A stretch of 64,000 nucleotides of DNA, taken from Microbacterium sp. LWO14-1.2. Its GTDB lineage: Bacteria > Actinomycetota > Actinomycetes > Actinomycetales > Microbacteriaceae. Location: positions 3,534,001-3,598,000 of the forward strand of contig NZ_CP151633.1 in assembly GCF_038397715.1 (NCBI RefSeq). The letters run 5' to 3'. Shown here piece after piece: positions 9,765 through 19,805 of the stretch. The position numbers and the translations under genes were made by a program. Under the pieces are notes generated by a model. The model was not told the origin of the DNA. It was given only the letters and a program-made list of their open reading frames with translations, and did no database searches. Each line of letters begins with the position of its first letter. Within the stretch, counting starts at the first letter, position 1.

Positions 9765-9802
9765 GACGAGGACCCCGCCCCTCCAGGGACGGGGTCCTCG
9801 TC
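9765..9802. terminator. Bidirectional terminator between DUF3145 and mocR-type genes
   Basis: A 13-bp stem (GACGAGGACCCCG and its complement) with a 12-nt loop, between two converging genes. Confidence 0.85.
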
Positions 9803-9806
9803 TGCG

Positions 9807-11210
9807 TCAGATGACGGCGGCGTGCGACATCTCGGTCAGCCGCGGTGCACGACCGGCGGTCACGGCCTCCCACGCCGAGCGGAAACGCTGCATCGCGAGG
9901 GTCGTGCGGTCGGGCGGCAGGGTGATCGGCACGCGCACGTGCCGCTCCAGGACTCCACCGGTCGCGAAGCGGGGCCCGGGCGGGAGGATGAGTCCGCGCT
10001 CCCGGGCGGCGAGCGAGAGCTCGGTCGACACCGGCGCGCCGAGGTCGAGCCATACCGACAGGCCGCCGGGAGCAGACGGCATCGTCACACCGTCGATCTC
10101 GTCGAGGCCCGCGGCGACGGCTGCTCGACCGTCGCACAGCCGCGTGCGGACGTGTGCGGTCAACGCCGGCATGTCCTGGAGGAGTTCGACGGCGATGCAC
10201 TGCTCGAGCAGCGCCGTGCCGAGCTCGAACGACGGGCGCGTCGCGAGCAGCCGCGAGATCAGCGACCTGTCGGCGCGGATCCAGCCGAGCCGCAGACCGC
10301 CCCAGGCGATCTTCGACATCGAGCCGAGGGTCACCACCTCCGGGCTCGAGGCGGCGAACGGCAGCGGGGCCCATCCGCGGTCGATGTCGAGCTCGGCTGT
10401 CGTCTCGTCGACGATCAGCATCGTGCCCGCGCTGCGAGCGGTCGCGGCGATGCGTTCGCGGGCGGAGTCGGGAAGGGTCGCGCCGGTCGGGTTGTGGAAG
10501 TCCGGGATCAGGTAGGCGACGTGCGGTCGTCCGCTCAGGATGGTCTCGGTGACGTGGCGCTCGTCCCAGCCCTCGACGTCGACGGGGGTCGGCAGCATCC
10601 GATAGCCGTGCCGGTGCAGTGCCTCGAGCGCATGGGGGAACGTCGGCTGCTCGACGAGCGCCCGTTCGCCGCGGCGCCCGATCGCGGCCAGCACGAGGTT
10701 CAGCCCGTTGAGGGCGCCCGAAGTGATGATGATCTGGTCGGCGTCGGTCGGGAGGCCGCGCTGGCTGAAGCGCTGGGCCACGGCATCCCGCAGCTCGGGC
10801 AGTCCGCGGAGGGAGTACCCGCTGGTACCGCGCAGCGCGGCCAGGCGGGGGAGCGAGCGCACCGTGGCGTCGTAGAGCCCGGGCGTGGAGTCCATGGATG
10901 CGATGGACAGGTCGATCGCATCGTGGTCGTCGGCATCGCGCGGCGTCCAGGTGTCGCGCGGCAGCGATATCCGGGTGCCGCCGCCGTGCACCCGCGACAC
11001 GTAGCCCTCGTCCTCCAGCAGGCCGTAGACGCGGGTGGTGGTCGATCGCGACCGACGGATCTCGAGGGCCAGCGCCCGTTCGCTCGGCAGCTTCTCTCCG
11101 ACGGTCAGCCGGCCGTCCAGGACGAGGGCCCTGATACGGTCGGCGAGCTCCCGCGCGGTGCTCCCGGCGACCTGGTCGGCACCGAGGAGGCTGACGAGTC
11201 GAGATGTCAT
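9807..11210 (-). CDS. MocR-type transcription factor (GntR HTH + aminotransferase fold)
   Basis: Protein of 467 aa. A GntR winged helix occupies about residues 15-82, followed by a class I aminotransferase-like domain with the DFHNPTG segment at 237-243, D268 and the PLP lysine K300 in SMSK. This is the MocR/PdxR layout, in which PLP or a PLP adduct controls DNA binding. It is divergent from a YczE-like membrane protein, and the 95-bp gap holds repeated GTGGACC sites, so that gene is the likely target. Confidence 0.9.
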   Translation of the reverse strand: MTSRLVSLLGADQVAGSTARELADRIRALVLDGRLTVGEKLPSERALALEIRRSRSTTTRVYGLLEDEGYVSRVHGGGTRISLPRDTWTPRDADDHDAIDLSIASMDSTPGLYDATVRSLPRLAALRGTSGYSLRGLPELRDAVAQRFSQRGLPTDADQIIITSGALNGLNLVLAAIGRRGERALVEQPTFPHALEALHRHGYRMLPTPVDVEGWDERHVTETILSGRPHVAYLIPDFHNPTGATLPDSARERIAATARSAGTMLIVDETTAELDIDRGWAPLPFAASSPEVVTLGSMSKIAWGGLRLGWIRADRSLISRLLATRPSFELGTALLEQCIAVELLQDMPALTAHVRTRLCDGRAAVAAGLDEIDGVTMPSAPGGLSVWLDLGAPVSTELSLAARERGLILPPGPRFATGGVLERHVRVPITLPPDRTTLAMQRFRSAWEAVTAGRAPRLTEMSHAAVI

Positions 11211-11227
11211 GCTTCCAGCATGCCGCG

Positions 11228-11296
11228 AAGTGGACCGCTATCGCCAGGCCACTTTGCGCTGAGTGGACCCGTTCTGCGGTGAGGTGACGGGTCCAC
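11228..11296. promoter_or_regulatory. MocR operator region with two inverted repeats
   Basis: AAGTGGACC at 11228-11236 faces GGCCACTT at 11247-11254, and GTGGACCCG at 11263-11271 faces its exact complement CGGGTCCAC at 11288-11296. Three direct or inverted GTGGACC half-sites in a divergent MocR gap fit the multi-site operators known for this family. Confidence 0.65.
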
Positions 11297-11305
11297 GATG
11301 GTCTC

Positions 11306-11962
11306 ATGCACCTCCGTTCGCTGTTCCTCCCGATCGCCGCGACGAGCCGCCGCGACCTCGCCGAGCGTCTCGGCCAGCTGCTCGTCGGCCTGTTCCTCTA
11401 CGGCGTCGCGCTCGGACTCATGGTGCGGGGCGGCATCGGTGTGGCGCCGTGGGACGTCCTGGCGCTCGGAGTGTCCGGCAGCACCGGGCTCGGGTACGGC
11501 CTGGTCACCGTGCTGGTCTCGATCCTCGTCCTCATCCTGTGGATCCCGCTGCGTCAGCGCGTCGGACTCGGCACCCTGCTCAACGCGCTCCTGATCGGTC
11601 CGAGCGCCGACCTCACGCTCGCGCTCGTCCCGGCGCCCCCGTCGGTCTGGATCGGCGCCCCGATGTTCGTGGCCGGCCTGGTGCTCCTCGCGTTCGCAAC
11701 CGGGCTGTACATCGCCGCCGACTTCGGTCCGGGCCCCCGCGACGGTCTCATGACCGGACTCGTGCGCCGCACCGGCTGGCGCGTGTGGATCGTGCGCACC
11801 CTCATCGAGGGCAGCGTGCTCCTCGTCGGACTCCTCCTGGGCGGGCCCGTGGGGGTCGGCACCGTGCTCTTCGCCTTCGGCGTCGGACCGCTCGTCGGCC
11901 TGTTCCTGCCGTGGTGCACGCGACTGCGCGAAGTCCGCTCGCGGCAGCTCGCCGCGCTCTAG
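11306..11962 (+). CDS. YczE/YyaS/YitT-type membrane protein
   Basis: Integral membrane protein of 218 aa with about five hydrophobic segments, recognised as the YczE-like family (VALGLMVRGGIGVAPWDVL near the start and FGPGPRDGLMTGL in the middle). The cargo is unknown. Genes of this family are often divergent from MocR regulators, as here, which suggests a link with a PLP- or amine-related compound. It ends at a strong terminator before the fatty-acid operon. Confidence 0.82.
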   Translation: MHLRSLFLPIAATSRRDLAERLGQLLVGLFLYGVALGLMVRGGIGVAPWDVLALGVSGSTGLGYGLVTVLVSILVLILWIPLRQRVGLGTLLNALLIGPSADLTLALVPAPPSVWIGAPMFVAGLVLLAFATGLYIAADFGPGPRDGLMTGLVRRTGWRVWIVRTLIEGSVLLVGLLLGGPVGVGTVLFAFGVGPLVGLFLPWCTRLREVRSRQLAAL

Positions 11963-11978
11963 AGAAGACCACACGGAA

Positions 11979-12011
11979 AAAGCGCCGTGCTGCAGAGCAG
12001 CACGGCGCTTT
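11979..12011. terminator. Bidirectional terminator between yczE-like gene and fabF
   Basis: A 15-bp stem (AAAGCGCCGTGCTGC and complement) with a 3-nt loop and T-rich ends on both strands. Confidence 0.9.
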
Positions 12012-12025
12012 CGCGTGGTCCGAGG

Positions 12026-13264
12026 TCAGTCGGTGCCGGCGAACACGGCGACGGCGTTGTGGCCGCCGAACCCGAAGGAGTTGCTGATCGCGATCTGCGG
12101 GCCGTCGCCGAGGGGCTGCGCCTCTCCCGAGAGCTTGAAGGGCACGGCGGGATCGGGCTCCGTCATGTTGATCGTCGGCGGTGCGACGCGATCACGCAGC
12201 GCGAGGATCGAGAAGATCGCCTCTAGCGCGCCGGTACCGCCCAGCAGGTGGCCCGTCGAGGCCTTGGTCGCGGAGACGGGGATCTCATCGATCCGGTCGC
12301 CGAAGACCTTCCTCAGTGCGACGTACTCGTTCGGGTCTCCGACCGGGGTCGACGTCGCGTGGGCGTTGATGTGGGTGACCTGGTCGGCGCTGACGCCGGC
12401 GCCCTCGAGAGCCTGCGTGACGGCGCGGGCCGCCCCGTTGCCCTCGGGGTCGTTGCCGGTGATGTGGTACGCGTCGGCGGTGACCGAGCCGCCGAGGACG
12501 TACCCGTAGATCTTCGCGCCGCGAGCCTTCGCGTGCTCCTCGGTCTCGAGGATGAGCGCCGCAGCGCCCTCGCCCATGACGAAGCCGTCGCGGTCGACAG
12601 CGCCGGGACGCGAGGCCGTCGACGGGTCGTCGTTGCGGCGGGAGAGCGCCTGCGCCGAGGCGAAGGCGGCCATGGTGATCGGGTGGATCGCCGACTCGGT
12701 GCCACCGGCGATCACGACGTCGGCGAGCCCCTCCTGAAGGTGGTCGTAGGCGTGGATGAGCGACTCGGTGCTGGAGGCGCATGCACTCACGACGGTCTGA
12801 GCATAGGCACGTGCCTCGAACTGCAGCGACAGGTTTCCGGCCGCGGCGTTCGGCATGAGCATCGGCACCGTCAGCGGCATCACGCGACGGGGGCCCTTCT
12901 CACGCAGCGTGTCCCAGGCGTCGAGGAGCGTCCAGAGGCCGCCGATCCCTGTGGCGAAGTCGACGCCGAGGCGCTCGGGCGCGACCTCGGGGGATCCGGC
13001 GTCGGCCCAGGCCTCGCGCGCCGCGATGAGGGCGAACTGCGACGAGGGGTCGAGGCGCTTGGCCTCGTGACGGGGCAGCACCTCCTCGGGGCGGACGGAG
13101 GCTTCGGCGGCGAAGGTCACGGGAAGGTCGTACTGCTCGACCCAGTCGTGCTCGAGCGTGCGGGCGCCCGAGACTCCGGCCAGCAGATTGGTCCAGTTCT
13201 CGGGGGCGGTGCCGCCGATGGCGGACGTGGCACCGATGCCGGTGACGACGATGCGCTTGGTCAT
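12026..13264 (-). CDS. fabF: 3-oxoacyl-ACP synthase II FabF
   Basis: KAS II of 412 aa, predicted to elongate acyl-ACP by decarboxylative condensation with malonyl-ACP. Catalytic residues are C162 (SACASS), H302 (NAHATS) and H339 (TGHLLG). It is the last gene of the fabD-fabH-acpP-fabF operon. A 90-nt gap with a stable hairpin separates it from acpP, which could lower its expression relative to acpP. Confidence 0.97.
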   Translation of the reverse strand: MTKRIVVTGIGATSAIGGTAPENWTNLLAGVSGARTLEHDWVEQYDLPVTFAAEASVRPEEVLPRHEAKRLDPSSQFALIAAREAWADAGSPEVAPERLGVDFATGIGGLWTLLDAWDTLREKGPRRVMPLTVPMLMPNAAAGNLSLQFEARAYAQTVVSACASSTESLIHAYDHLQEGLADVVIAGGTESAIHPITMAAFASAQALSRRNDDPSTASRPGAVDRDGFVMGEGAAALILETEEHAKARGAKIYGYVLGGSVTADAYHITGNDPEGNGAARAVTQALEGAGVSADQVTHINAHATSTPVGDPNEYVALRKVFGDRIDEIPVSATKASTGHLLGGTGALEAIFSILALRDRVAPPTINMTEPDPAVPFKLSGEAQPLGDGPQIAISNSFGFGGHNAVAVFAGTD

Positions 13265-13310
13265 GTGTGGTTCCTTGTCAGGCGGATCGAACAGAGGGTG
13301 GGCAAGGCAG

Positions 13311-13347
13311 AGGATGCCACGCCCCGCGAGGGCGGGGGTGGCATCCT
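13311..13347 (-). promoter_or_regulatory. Hairpin between acpP and fabF
   Basis: AGGATGCCAC at 13311-13320 pairs with GTGGCATCCT at 13338-13347 around a GC-rich centre. There is no U-run, so processing or partial attenuation is more likely than full termination. Confidence 0.5.
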
Positions 13348-13354
13348 GAGCGGA

Positions 13355-13603
13355 TTACTCCTGGCCTGCGACGATGAAGTTGACGGCGTCGCCGACGGTC
13401 TTCAGGTTCTTGACCTCGTCGTCGGGGATGGTGACGCCGAACTTCTCCTCGGCGTTGACGACGATCGTCATCATCGAGATCGAGTCGATGTCGAGGTCGT
13501 CCGTGAACGACTTCTCGAGAGCGACCTCCGAGGCGTTGATGCCGGTCTCGTCGGTGATGAGCTCTGCGAGGCCCGCGAGGACCTCATCGTTGGTGAAAGC
13601 CAT
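13355..13603 (-). CDS. acpP: Acyl carrier protein
   Basis: ACP of 82 aa, very acidic, with phosphopantetheine serine S41 in DIDSIS. Most bacterial ACPs have DSL at this site; the isoleucine after the serine is an accepted variant in this group. It carries acyl intermediates between FabD, FabH and FabF, which are encoded on either side. A good ribosome-binding site lies just before the ATG. Confidence 0.96.
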   Translation of the reverse strand: MAFTNDEVLAGLAELITDETGINASEVALEKSFTDDLDIDSISMMTIVVNAEEKFGVTIPDDEVKNLKTVGDAVNFIVAGQE

Positions 13604-13672
13604 GGTGGTCTTCCTTTTCTTACGGGGTTGATTTCGGAACCGTGGAACAGTCTAGGGAAGGTCGGCGTGTTC

Positions 13673-14674
13673 TCAGGGAAGGACGACGACCTGGGCGGCG
13701 AAGACGAGACCGGCGCCGAAGCCGATCTGGAGCGCGAGTCCGCCCGACAGCTCGGGGTGCTCGGCCATGAGCCGGTGGCTCGCGAGGGGGATGGATGCCG
13801 CTGACGTGTTGCCCGTCGTCTCGATGTCGCGGGCGATCACCGTCGTCTCGGGCAGCTTCAGCTGCTTCGCGAACTCGTCGATGATGCGCATGTTCGCCTG
13901 GTGGGGGATGAACGCGGCGATGTCGTCGGGGCCGACGCCCGCCTTGTCGAGAGCCTCGCGGGCGACCTTCGCCATCTCCCACACAGCCCACCGGAAGACG
14001 GTCTGCCCCTCCTGGCGGAGGGTCGGCCACGGCACCTCGCCGTCGCGGAAGTCGGTGAGAGTGCCGTTCATGCCGACGGCCTCGGCCTTCGAGCCGTCGG
14101 AACCCCAGACGGCCGGCGCGATGCCCGGCGTGTCGCTCGGGCCGATGAGGGCGGCCCCGGCCCCATCGCCGAGCAGGAAGGAGATGCTGCGGTCGGTCGG
14201 GTCGACGATGTCGGAGAGCTTCTCGGTGCCGATCACGAGGGCGTAGCGCGCCGCTCCGGCCTTGATGAGGGCGTCCGCCTGGGTGACCGCGTAGGCGTAG
14301 CCGGCGCACGCGGCGTTGACGTCGTATGCCGCCGCGGGATTCGCTCCCACGCGGTCGGCGACGATGGCCGAGACGGAGGGCGTCTGCTTCGGGTTGCTGA
14401 TGGTCGCGACGATCACGAGGTCGACCTGGTCGGCGGGGACGCCGGACTTCTCGATCGCCTCCGCGGCCGCCGTGGTCGCGAGGTCGATCGCGTCGGTGCC
14501 CTTGCCCGCGCGCGTCCTGGTCACGATGCCGGTGCGCTGACGGATCCACTCGTCGCTCGAGTCGATAGGACCGATGAGGTCGTCGTTGGGCACGGCGTTC
14601 TCGCCGCGGGCAGCGCCGTACGAGTAGATGCGCGTGTACGCGGGACCGGTGAGCTGGGTCAGCGTGGCGGTCAT
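13673..14674 (-). CDS. fabH: 3-oxoacyl-ACP synthase III FabH
   Basis: KAS III of 333 aa, which starts fatty-acid synthesis from an acyl-CoA primer and malonyl-ACP. The triad is C123 (NAACAG), H258 (PHQAN) and N289 (GNTSA). The reading frame stays open upstream, but the ATG at 14674 overlaps the fabD stop as ATGA and starts with the conserved domain, so it is the natural start. Primer preference, including branched primers, cannot be told from sequence. Confidence 0.96.
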   Translation of the reverse strand: MTATLTQLTGPAYTRIYSYGAARGENAVPNDDLIGPIDSSDEWIRQRTGIVTRTRAGKGTDAIDLATTAAAEAIEKSGVPADQVDLVIVATISNPKQTPSVSAIVADRVGANPAAAYDVNAACAGYAYAVTQADALIKAGAARYALVIGTEKLSDIVDPTDRSISFLLGDGAGAALIGPSDTPGIAPAVWGSDGSKAEAVGMNGTLTDFRDGEVPWPTLRQEGQTVFRWAVWEMAKVAREALDKAGVGPDDIAAFIPHQANMRIIDEFAKQLKLPETTVIARDIETTGNTSAASIPLASHRLMAEHPELSGGLALQIGFGAGLVFAAQVVVLP

Positions 14675-15591
14675 GCGGCTTCTCCGTTCAGCAGCGCGAC
14701 GGCCGCGTCGAGGTCTTCGGGGGTCTTGACGGCGACGGTCGGAACGCCGCGGAGTCCGCGCTTGGCGAGCCCGGTGAGAGCACCGGCCGGGGCGAGCTCG
14801 ATGAGTCCGGTGATGCCCTGCTCGGCGAAGGACGCCATGCACAGATCCCAGCGCACGGGCGACGAGACCTGGTCGACGAGGTAGTCGAGCGCCTGCTGGC
14901 CGTCGGCGACCACGGTACCGTCGCGGTTCGTCCACAGCGGGATCGACGGGTCGGCCGGGGTCACGGCGGACACGGCGTCGCGCAGCGCCTCGACGGCCGG
15001 CGCCATGAACGCCGTGTGGAACGCTCCGGCGACCTGCAGCGGGATGACGCGCGTGCCCTTGACGGGCTCCGCGGCGAGCGACGCCAGAGCGTCGAGTCCG
15101 CCGGCGACGACGAGCTGACCGCCGCCGTTGTAGTTCGCGGGGGAGAGGCCGAGTTCGCCGAGGCGGGAGAGCACGGCGTCCTCGTCGCCGCCGAGGACGG
15201 CGCTCATCCCGGTGGGGGTCTGCGCCGCGGCATCCGCCATCGCGCGACCCCGGATGCCGACCAGACGCATGCCCGTCTCGGCGTCGATCACGCCGCTGTC
15301 GACGAGAGCGGCGATCTCGCCGACCGAGTGGCCGGCGACGCCGTCGGCGCGGCGACCCGCGCGCGATTCCAACGCCGCCGCGGCGACCAGCGATGCCGCG
15401 ACGATCAGCGGCTGCGCGATGCGCGTGTCGCGGATCGTGTCGGCATCCGACTCGGTGCCATGGAGGCGGAGGTCGACCTCTGCGGCGTCGGAGTACGCGG
15501 CGACGGTGTCAGCCACGCCGTCCAGCTCGAGCCAGGGGGAGAGGAAACCGGGGGTCTGCGAGCCCTGTCCTGGGCATACGACGACAATCAC
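14671..15591 (-). CDS. fabD: Malonyl-CoA:ACP transacylase FabD
   Basis: Transacylase of 306 aa, loading malonyl groups onto AcpP. GHSVG is at residues 87-91 with nucleophile S89, the catalytic histidine is H192 (AFHTAF), and PGQGSQ is at 7-12. The start is GTG. It opens the fab operon and lies 106 bp downstream of fasR, in the same orientation as the known FasR-fabDHPF arrangement of Streptomyces. Confidence 0.96.
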   Translation of the reverse strand: MIVVVCPGQGSQTPGFLSPWLELDGVADTVAAYSDAAEVDLRLHGTESDADTIRDTRIAQPLIVAASLVAAAALESRAGRRADGVAGHSVGEIAALVDSGVIDAETGMRLVGIRGRAMADAAAQTPTGMSAVLGGDEDAVLSRLGELGLSPANYNGGGQLVVAGGLDALASLAAEPVKGTRVIPLQVAGAFHTAFMAPAVEALRDAVSAVTPADPSIPLWTNRDGTVVADGQQALDYLVDQVSSPVRWDLCMASFAEQGITGLIELAPAGALTGLAKRGLRGVPTVAVKTPEDLDAAVALLNGEAA

Positions 15592-15697
15592 ATCCCCAAG
15601 TCTGCCAACGATCCGCCGCGAGCGGTGGATGATCCATCACAAGTTTCCGCCGAACCGTTGTGAGTGGCGTACAGCGGCCGGCGGGAGGATGGTCAGA

Positions 15698-16918
15698 TCA
15701 GCGCGACGGACGACGCAGCGGAGCGCGGCGACGGACCTGGTCGGCCGCGCCGATCGAGCCCAGGATCAGAGCGGTCTGCAGGATCAGCGCCTCGCGAGGT
15801 CCCGTGGCATCCCACCCGATGACCTCGCTCACCCGCTTCAGCCGGTAGCGCACGGTGTTCGGGTGCACGAAGAGCTCACGGGCCGTCGCCTCGAGGGAGC
15901 GGCCGTTGTCGAGGTAGCTCCACAGCGTCGTCACGAGATCGGTGGAGTGAGCCTGCAGCGGACGGTAGATCCGCTCGATGAGGGTCTGCTTGGCGAGCGG
16001 ATCGCCCGCGAGCGCCCGCTCGGGCAGCAGGTCGTCCGCCTCGACGGGGCGGGGTGCGCTGCGCCAGGCGCGCGCGACGGCGAAACCGGCGAGTGCGGCC
16101 CTGGCGCTCTGGCTGGCGTCGACGAGGGCGGCGACGGCCGGTCCGAGCACGACGTAGCCGGGGCCGAAGGAGGGCTCGAGGCGCGAGGCGATCTCCTCGA
16201 AGCCCAGCTCTTCGTCCTCGGTCTCCTGGCCGGGCACCCGCGCGCGCCCGATGACGAGGACGAGACGGGAGCCCTGCACGCCGATGAGCACGTCCACGGC
16301 GAGCTTGCGCGCCGTGCGCCGCACGAGATCGACGTCGAACTGCGGGGGAGTCGTGCCGACGAGCACCGCGACCTCGCCGTGACCGTGCCAGCCCAGGGCG
16401 GCGATGCGGCTCGGGAGCTCCTCGTCGGCTTCGCCGGTCAGGATCGAGTCGACGACGAGGGCTTCGAGGCGCGCGTCCCACAGGCCGCGCGCCTCGGCGG
16501 CGCGCGCGTACACATCGGCGGCCGCGAAGGCGACGTCGCGGGAGTACAGCAGGATCGCCTCGCGGAGATCCTCGCCCTTGCCGGCGACGCGCTCCTCCGT
16601 GACCTCCACCGTGACGCGGATGAGCTGCAGCGTCTGCTGCAGGCTCACGCTGCGGAGCAGCTCACGCGGAGCGGCGGCGAAGATGTCTGCGGCGATCCAC
16701 GGGGTCGACGTCGGATCGTCGTACCACTGGATGAACGACGTGATGCCGGCCTGCGCCACCAGCCCGACCGCAGAGCGGCGGGCCGGTGGCATGTCGGCGT
16801 ACCATGGGAGGGTGTCCTCCAGGCGCTTGATCGTCACCGAGGCGATGTCGCCGGAGATCCGCCGCAACCACGTGAGTGTCGCGGCCTTGTCCATGCCGCG
16901 AGGAGACGATCCTGTCAC
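15698..16918 (-). CDS. fasR: FasR-like PucR-family activator of fatty-acid genes
   Basis: Protein of 406 aa with a PucR-type C-terminal helix-turn-helix (LEATARELFVHPNTVRYRLKRV, about residues 355-376) and a long N-terminal sensing region. In Streptomyces coelicolor FasR, a regulator of this class, activates the fabD-fabH-acpP-fabF operon. The same neighbour order here makes that role likely. The start is GTG at 16918 or ATG at 16894. It follows aceE after 7 nt and may be cotranscribed with it. Confidence 0.85.
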   Translation of the reverse strand: MTGSSPRGMDKAATLTWLRRISGDIASVTIKRLEDTLPWYADMPPARRSAVGLVAQAGITSFIQWYDDPTSTPWIAADIFAAAPRELLRSVSLQQTLQLIRVTVEVTEERVAGKGEDLREAILLYSRDVAFAAADVYARAAEARGLWDARLEALVVDSILTGEADEELPSRIAALGWHGHGEVAVLVGTTPPQFDVDLVRRTARKLAVDVLIGVQGSRLVLVIGRARVPGQETEDEELGFEEIASRLEPSFGPGYVVLGPAVAALVDASQSARAALAGFAVARAWRSAPRPVEADDLLPERALAGDPLAKQTLIERIYRPLQAHSTDLVTTLWSYLDNGRSLEATARELFVHPNTVRYRLKRVSEVIGWDATGPREALILQTALILGSIGAADQVRRRAPLRRPSR

Positions 16919-16925
16919 CGATGGC

Positions 16926-19652
16926 TCAGCTTTCGCCGCCTGCGTTGCCGCTGGTGCCGGCGTTCACGTCGTGCAGGCGGTACTTCTCGATCGCCTGCGC
17001 GGCGAGCGAGCGGTCGACCGTGCCCTCCTCTGCGAGCGACTGCAGCGTGCGCACCACGACCGACGGTCCGTCGATCTTGAAGTAGCGGCGAGCGGCGGCG
17101 CGCGTGTCGGAGAAGCCGAAGTCGTCGGCACCGAGCGTGGCGTAGCGGTTCGGCACCCACGGGCGGATCTGGTCCTGCACGGCGTGCATGAAGTCGCTGA
17201 CCGCGACGACCGGACCCTCGGCGCCCTGCAGCTTCTGCGTGAGGTATGCCGTGCGGGGTTCCTCTTCGGGGTGCAGGAAGTTGTGCTCGTCGGCGGCGAG
17301 GCCGTCGCGGCGCAGTTCGGTCCACGAGGTGACCGACCAGACATCGGCGATCACGTTCCAGTCCTTCTTCAGCAGCTCCTGCGCCTCGAGAGCCCAGGGG
17401 AGACCGACACCCGACGCGAACAGCTGCGCGCGGGGTCCGTCGCCTTCGCCGACGGAGACGCGGTGGATGCCGCGCACGATGCCGTCGACATCCACGTCCT
17501 CCGGCTCCTTCGGCTGCACGAGCGGCTCGTTGTAGACCGTCATGTAGTACATGACGTTCGGGTCGGGGTGGTTGCCGCCGTACATGCGCTCGAGACCGTC
17601 GCGCACGATGTGCGCGATCTCGTAGCCGTAGGCCGGGTCGTACGACACCGTCGCCGGGTTCGTCGACGCGAGCAGGTGCGAGTGGCCGTCGGCGTGCTGC
17701 AGGCCCTCACCCGTGAGGGTGGTGCGCCCTGCCGTCGCGCCGATGATGAACCCGCGCGCCATCTGGTCGCCCGCCGCCCACTGGGCGTCGCCGGTGCGCT
17801 GGAAGCCGAACATCGAGTAGAAGATGTAGATCGGGATCAGCGGCTCGCCGTGCGTGGCGTACGAGGTGCCGGCGGCGGTGAACGCGGCCAGTGCTCCGGC
17901 CTCGTTGATGCCGACGTGCACGATCTGACCCTGCGGGCTCTCCTTGTAGGCGAGGAGCAGCTCACGGTCGACCGACGTGTAGTGCTGGCCGTTCGGGTTG
18001 TAGATCTTGGCCGTGGGGAAGTACGCGTCCATACCGAACGTGCGCGCCTCGTCGGGGATGATCGGCACGATGCGGTGGCCGAACTCCTTCGTGCGCAGCA
18101 GGTCCTTCAGCAGACGGACGAACGCCATGGTCGTGGCGATCTCCTGCGTGCCGGAGCCCTTCTTGGGCAGCGCGTACGCGGAGTCGTCGGGAAGCGAGAG
18201 GCCGACGTGCGTCGAGCGGCGCTCCGGGAGGAAGCCGCCGAGCGACTTGCGGCGCTCGAGCATGTACTGGATCGTCTCGTCCTGGGGTCCCGGGTTGTAG
18301 TACGGGGGCAGGTACGGGTTCTCCTCGAGCTGCGCATCCGTGATCGGGATGTGCATCGTGTCGCGGAACGTCTTGAGGTTGTCCAGCGTCATCTTCTTCA
18401 TCTGGTGGGTCGCGTTGCGGCCCTCGAAGTGCGGTCCGAGGCCGTAGCCCTTGACCGTCTTCGCCAGGATGACCGTGGGCTGGCCCTTGTGCTCGGCCGC
18501 GGCCTTGAACGCCGCGTACACCTTGCGGTAGTCATGACCGCCGCGCTTGAGGTGCCAGATCTGCTCGTCGGAGTAGTCGGACACGAGGGCCGCAGCACGC
18601 TCGTCCTTGCCGAAGAAGTGCTCACGGACGTAGGCGCCGGACTCTGCCTTGTACGTCTGGTAGTCGCCGTCGGGCGTCTGGTTCATGATGTTGAGGAGCG
18701 CGCCCTCGGTGTCGCGGGCGAGCAGGTCGTCCCACTCGCGCCCCCAGACGACCTTGATGACGTTCCAGCCGGCGCCGCGGAAGTACGACTCCAGCTCCTG
18801 GATGATCTTGCCGTTGCCGCGCACGGGGCCGTCGAGGCGCTGCAGGTTGCAGTTGATGACGAAGTTGAGGTTGTCGAGGCCCTCGTTGGCGGCGACCTGC
18901 AGCTGGCCGCGGCTCTCGATCTCGTCCATCTCGCCGTCGCCGAGGAACGCCCACACCTGCGAGGACGAGGTGTCCTTGATGCCGCGGTTCTCGAGGTACT
19001 TGTTCGACATGGCCTGGTAGATCGCGTTGATCGGGCCGAGGCCCATCGACACGGTCGGGAACTGCCAGTAGTCCTGCATCTGCCGCGGGTGCGGGTACGA
19101 GGGGATGCCGAAGGGGGCGCGCGACTGCTCCTGACGGAAGCCGTCGAGGTGCTGCTCGGTGAGGCGACCCTCGAGGAAGGAGCGGGCGTAGATGCCGGGG
19201 GAGGCGTGGCCCTGGATGAAGATCTGGTCGGCGCCACCGGGGTTGTCCGCACCGCGGAAGAAGTGGTTGAAGCCGACCTCGTAGAGCGCCGCCGAGGACG
19301 CGTAGGTGGAGATGTGACCGCCGACGCCGATGCCGGGCCGCTGTGCACGGTGCACGGTGACCGCGGCGTTCCAGCGGATCCACGCGCGGTAGCGGCGCTC
19401 GATCTCCTCGTCACCGGGGAACTCGGGCTCGTTCTCGGCCGCGATCGTGTTGATGTAGTCGGTGGTCGGGACCATCGGCACGCTCAGGTGCAGCTCCTTG
19501 GAGCGCTTCAGCAGGCTGAGCATGATCTCGCGCCCGCGGCCGTGGCCCTTGGCCTCGACGAGCTCGTCGAGGGACTGCTGCCACTCGCCCGTCTCTTCCG
19601 GATCGCTGTCGAGGTTGCCCTGGGAGTACGGATCCTGGTCGTGCACAGTCAC
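16926..19652 (-). CDS. aceE: Pyruvate dehydrogenase E1 component AceE
   Basis: Homodimeric-type E1 of 908 aa, which decarboxylates pyruvate with thiamine diphosphate to feed acetyl-CoA formation. The thiamine-binding segment starts GDGEMDE in the first third, and [16 protein letters not shown] and [17 protein letters not shown] are typical of this family. The GTG at 19652 is preferred because AAAGG precedes it by about 7 nt; the ATG at 19670 would add six residues. Its position before fasR and fab genes links acetyl-CoA supply with lipid synthesis. Confidence 0.95.
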   Translation of the reverse strand: MTVHDQDPYSQGNLDSDPEETGEWQQSLDELVEAKGHGRGREIMLSLLKRSKELHLSVPMVPTTDYINTIAAENEPEFPGDEEIERRYRAWIRWNAAVTVHRAQRPGIGVGGHISTYASSAALYEVGFNHFFRGADNPGGADQIFIQGHASPGIYARSFLEGRLTEQHLDGFRQEQSRAPFGIPSYPHPRQMQDYWQFPTVSMGLGPINAIYQAMSNKYLENRGIKDTSSSQVWAFLGDGEMDEIESRGQLQVAANEGLDNLNFVINCNLQRLDGPVRGNGKIIQELESYFRGAGWNVIKVVWGREWDDLLARDTEGALLNIMNQTPDGDYQTYKAESGAYVREHFFGKDERAAALVSDYSDEQIWHLKRGGHDYRKVYAAFKAAAEHKGQPTVILAKTVKGYGLGPHFEGRNATHQMKKMTLDNLKTFRDTMHIPITDAQLEENPYLPPYYNPGPQDETIQYMLERRKSLGGFLPERRSTHVGLSLPDDSAYALPKKGSGTQEIATTMAFVRLLKDLLRTKEFGHRIVPIIPDEARTFGMDAYFPTAKIYNPNGQHYTSVDRELLLAYKESPQGQIVHVGINEAGALAAFTAAGTSYATHGEPLIPIYIFYSMFGFQRTGDAQWAAGDQMARGFIIGATAGRTTLTGEGLQHADGHSHLLASTNPATVSYDPAYGYEIAHIVRDGLERMYGGNHPDPNVMYYMTVYNEPLVQPKEPEDVDVDGIVRGIHRVSVGEGDGPRAQLFASGVGLPWALEAQELLKKDWNVIADVWSVTSWTELRRDGLAADEHNFLHPEEEPRTAYLTQKLQGAEGPVVAVSDFMHAVQDQIRPWVPNRYATLGADDFGFSDTRAAARRYFKIDGPSVVVRTLQSLAEEGTVDRSLAAQAIEKYRLHDVNAGTSGNAGGES

Positions 19653-19805
19653 GGGGGAGCCTTTCGTCATGCTGGCAGGTCATGCCAAGGAAACGGGAAG
19701 CGACGCGGGCAGCCTTGTCGGCTGTTCACAACGCGTGCCGCCCTCAGCCTATCCCTCTTCCACGACATCGGTGCGCATCCGTCTGCCGATACACTGAGGG
19801 CACCA

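Noticed and set aside
14675..14935. N-terminal extension of FabH by 87 residues
   Set aside because: It would overlap fabD in another frame and reads as Arg-rich noise. The ATGA overlap start gives a normal-length FabH.
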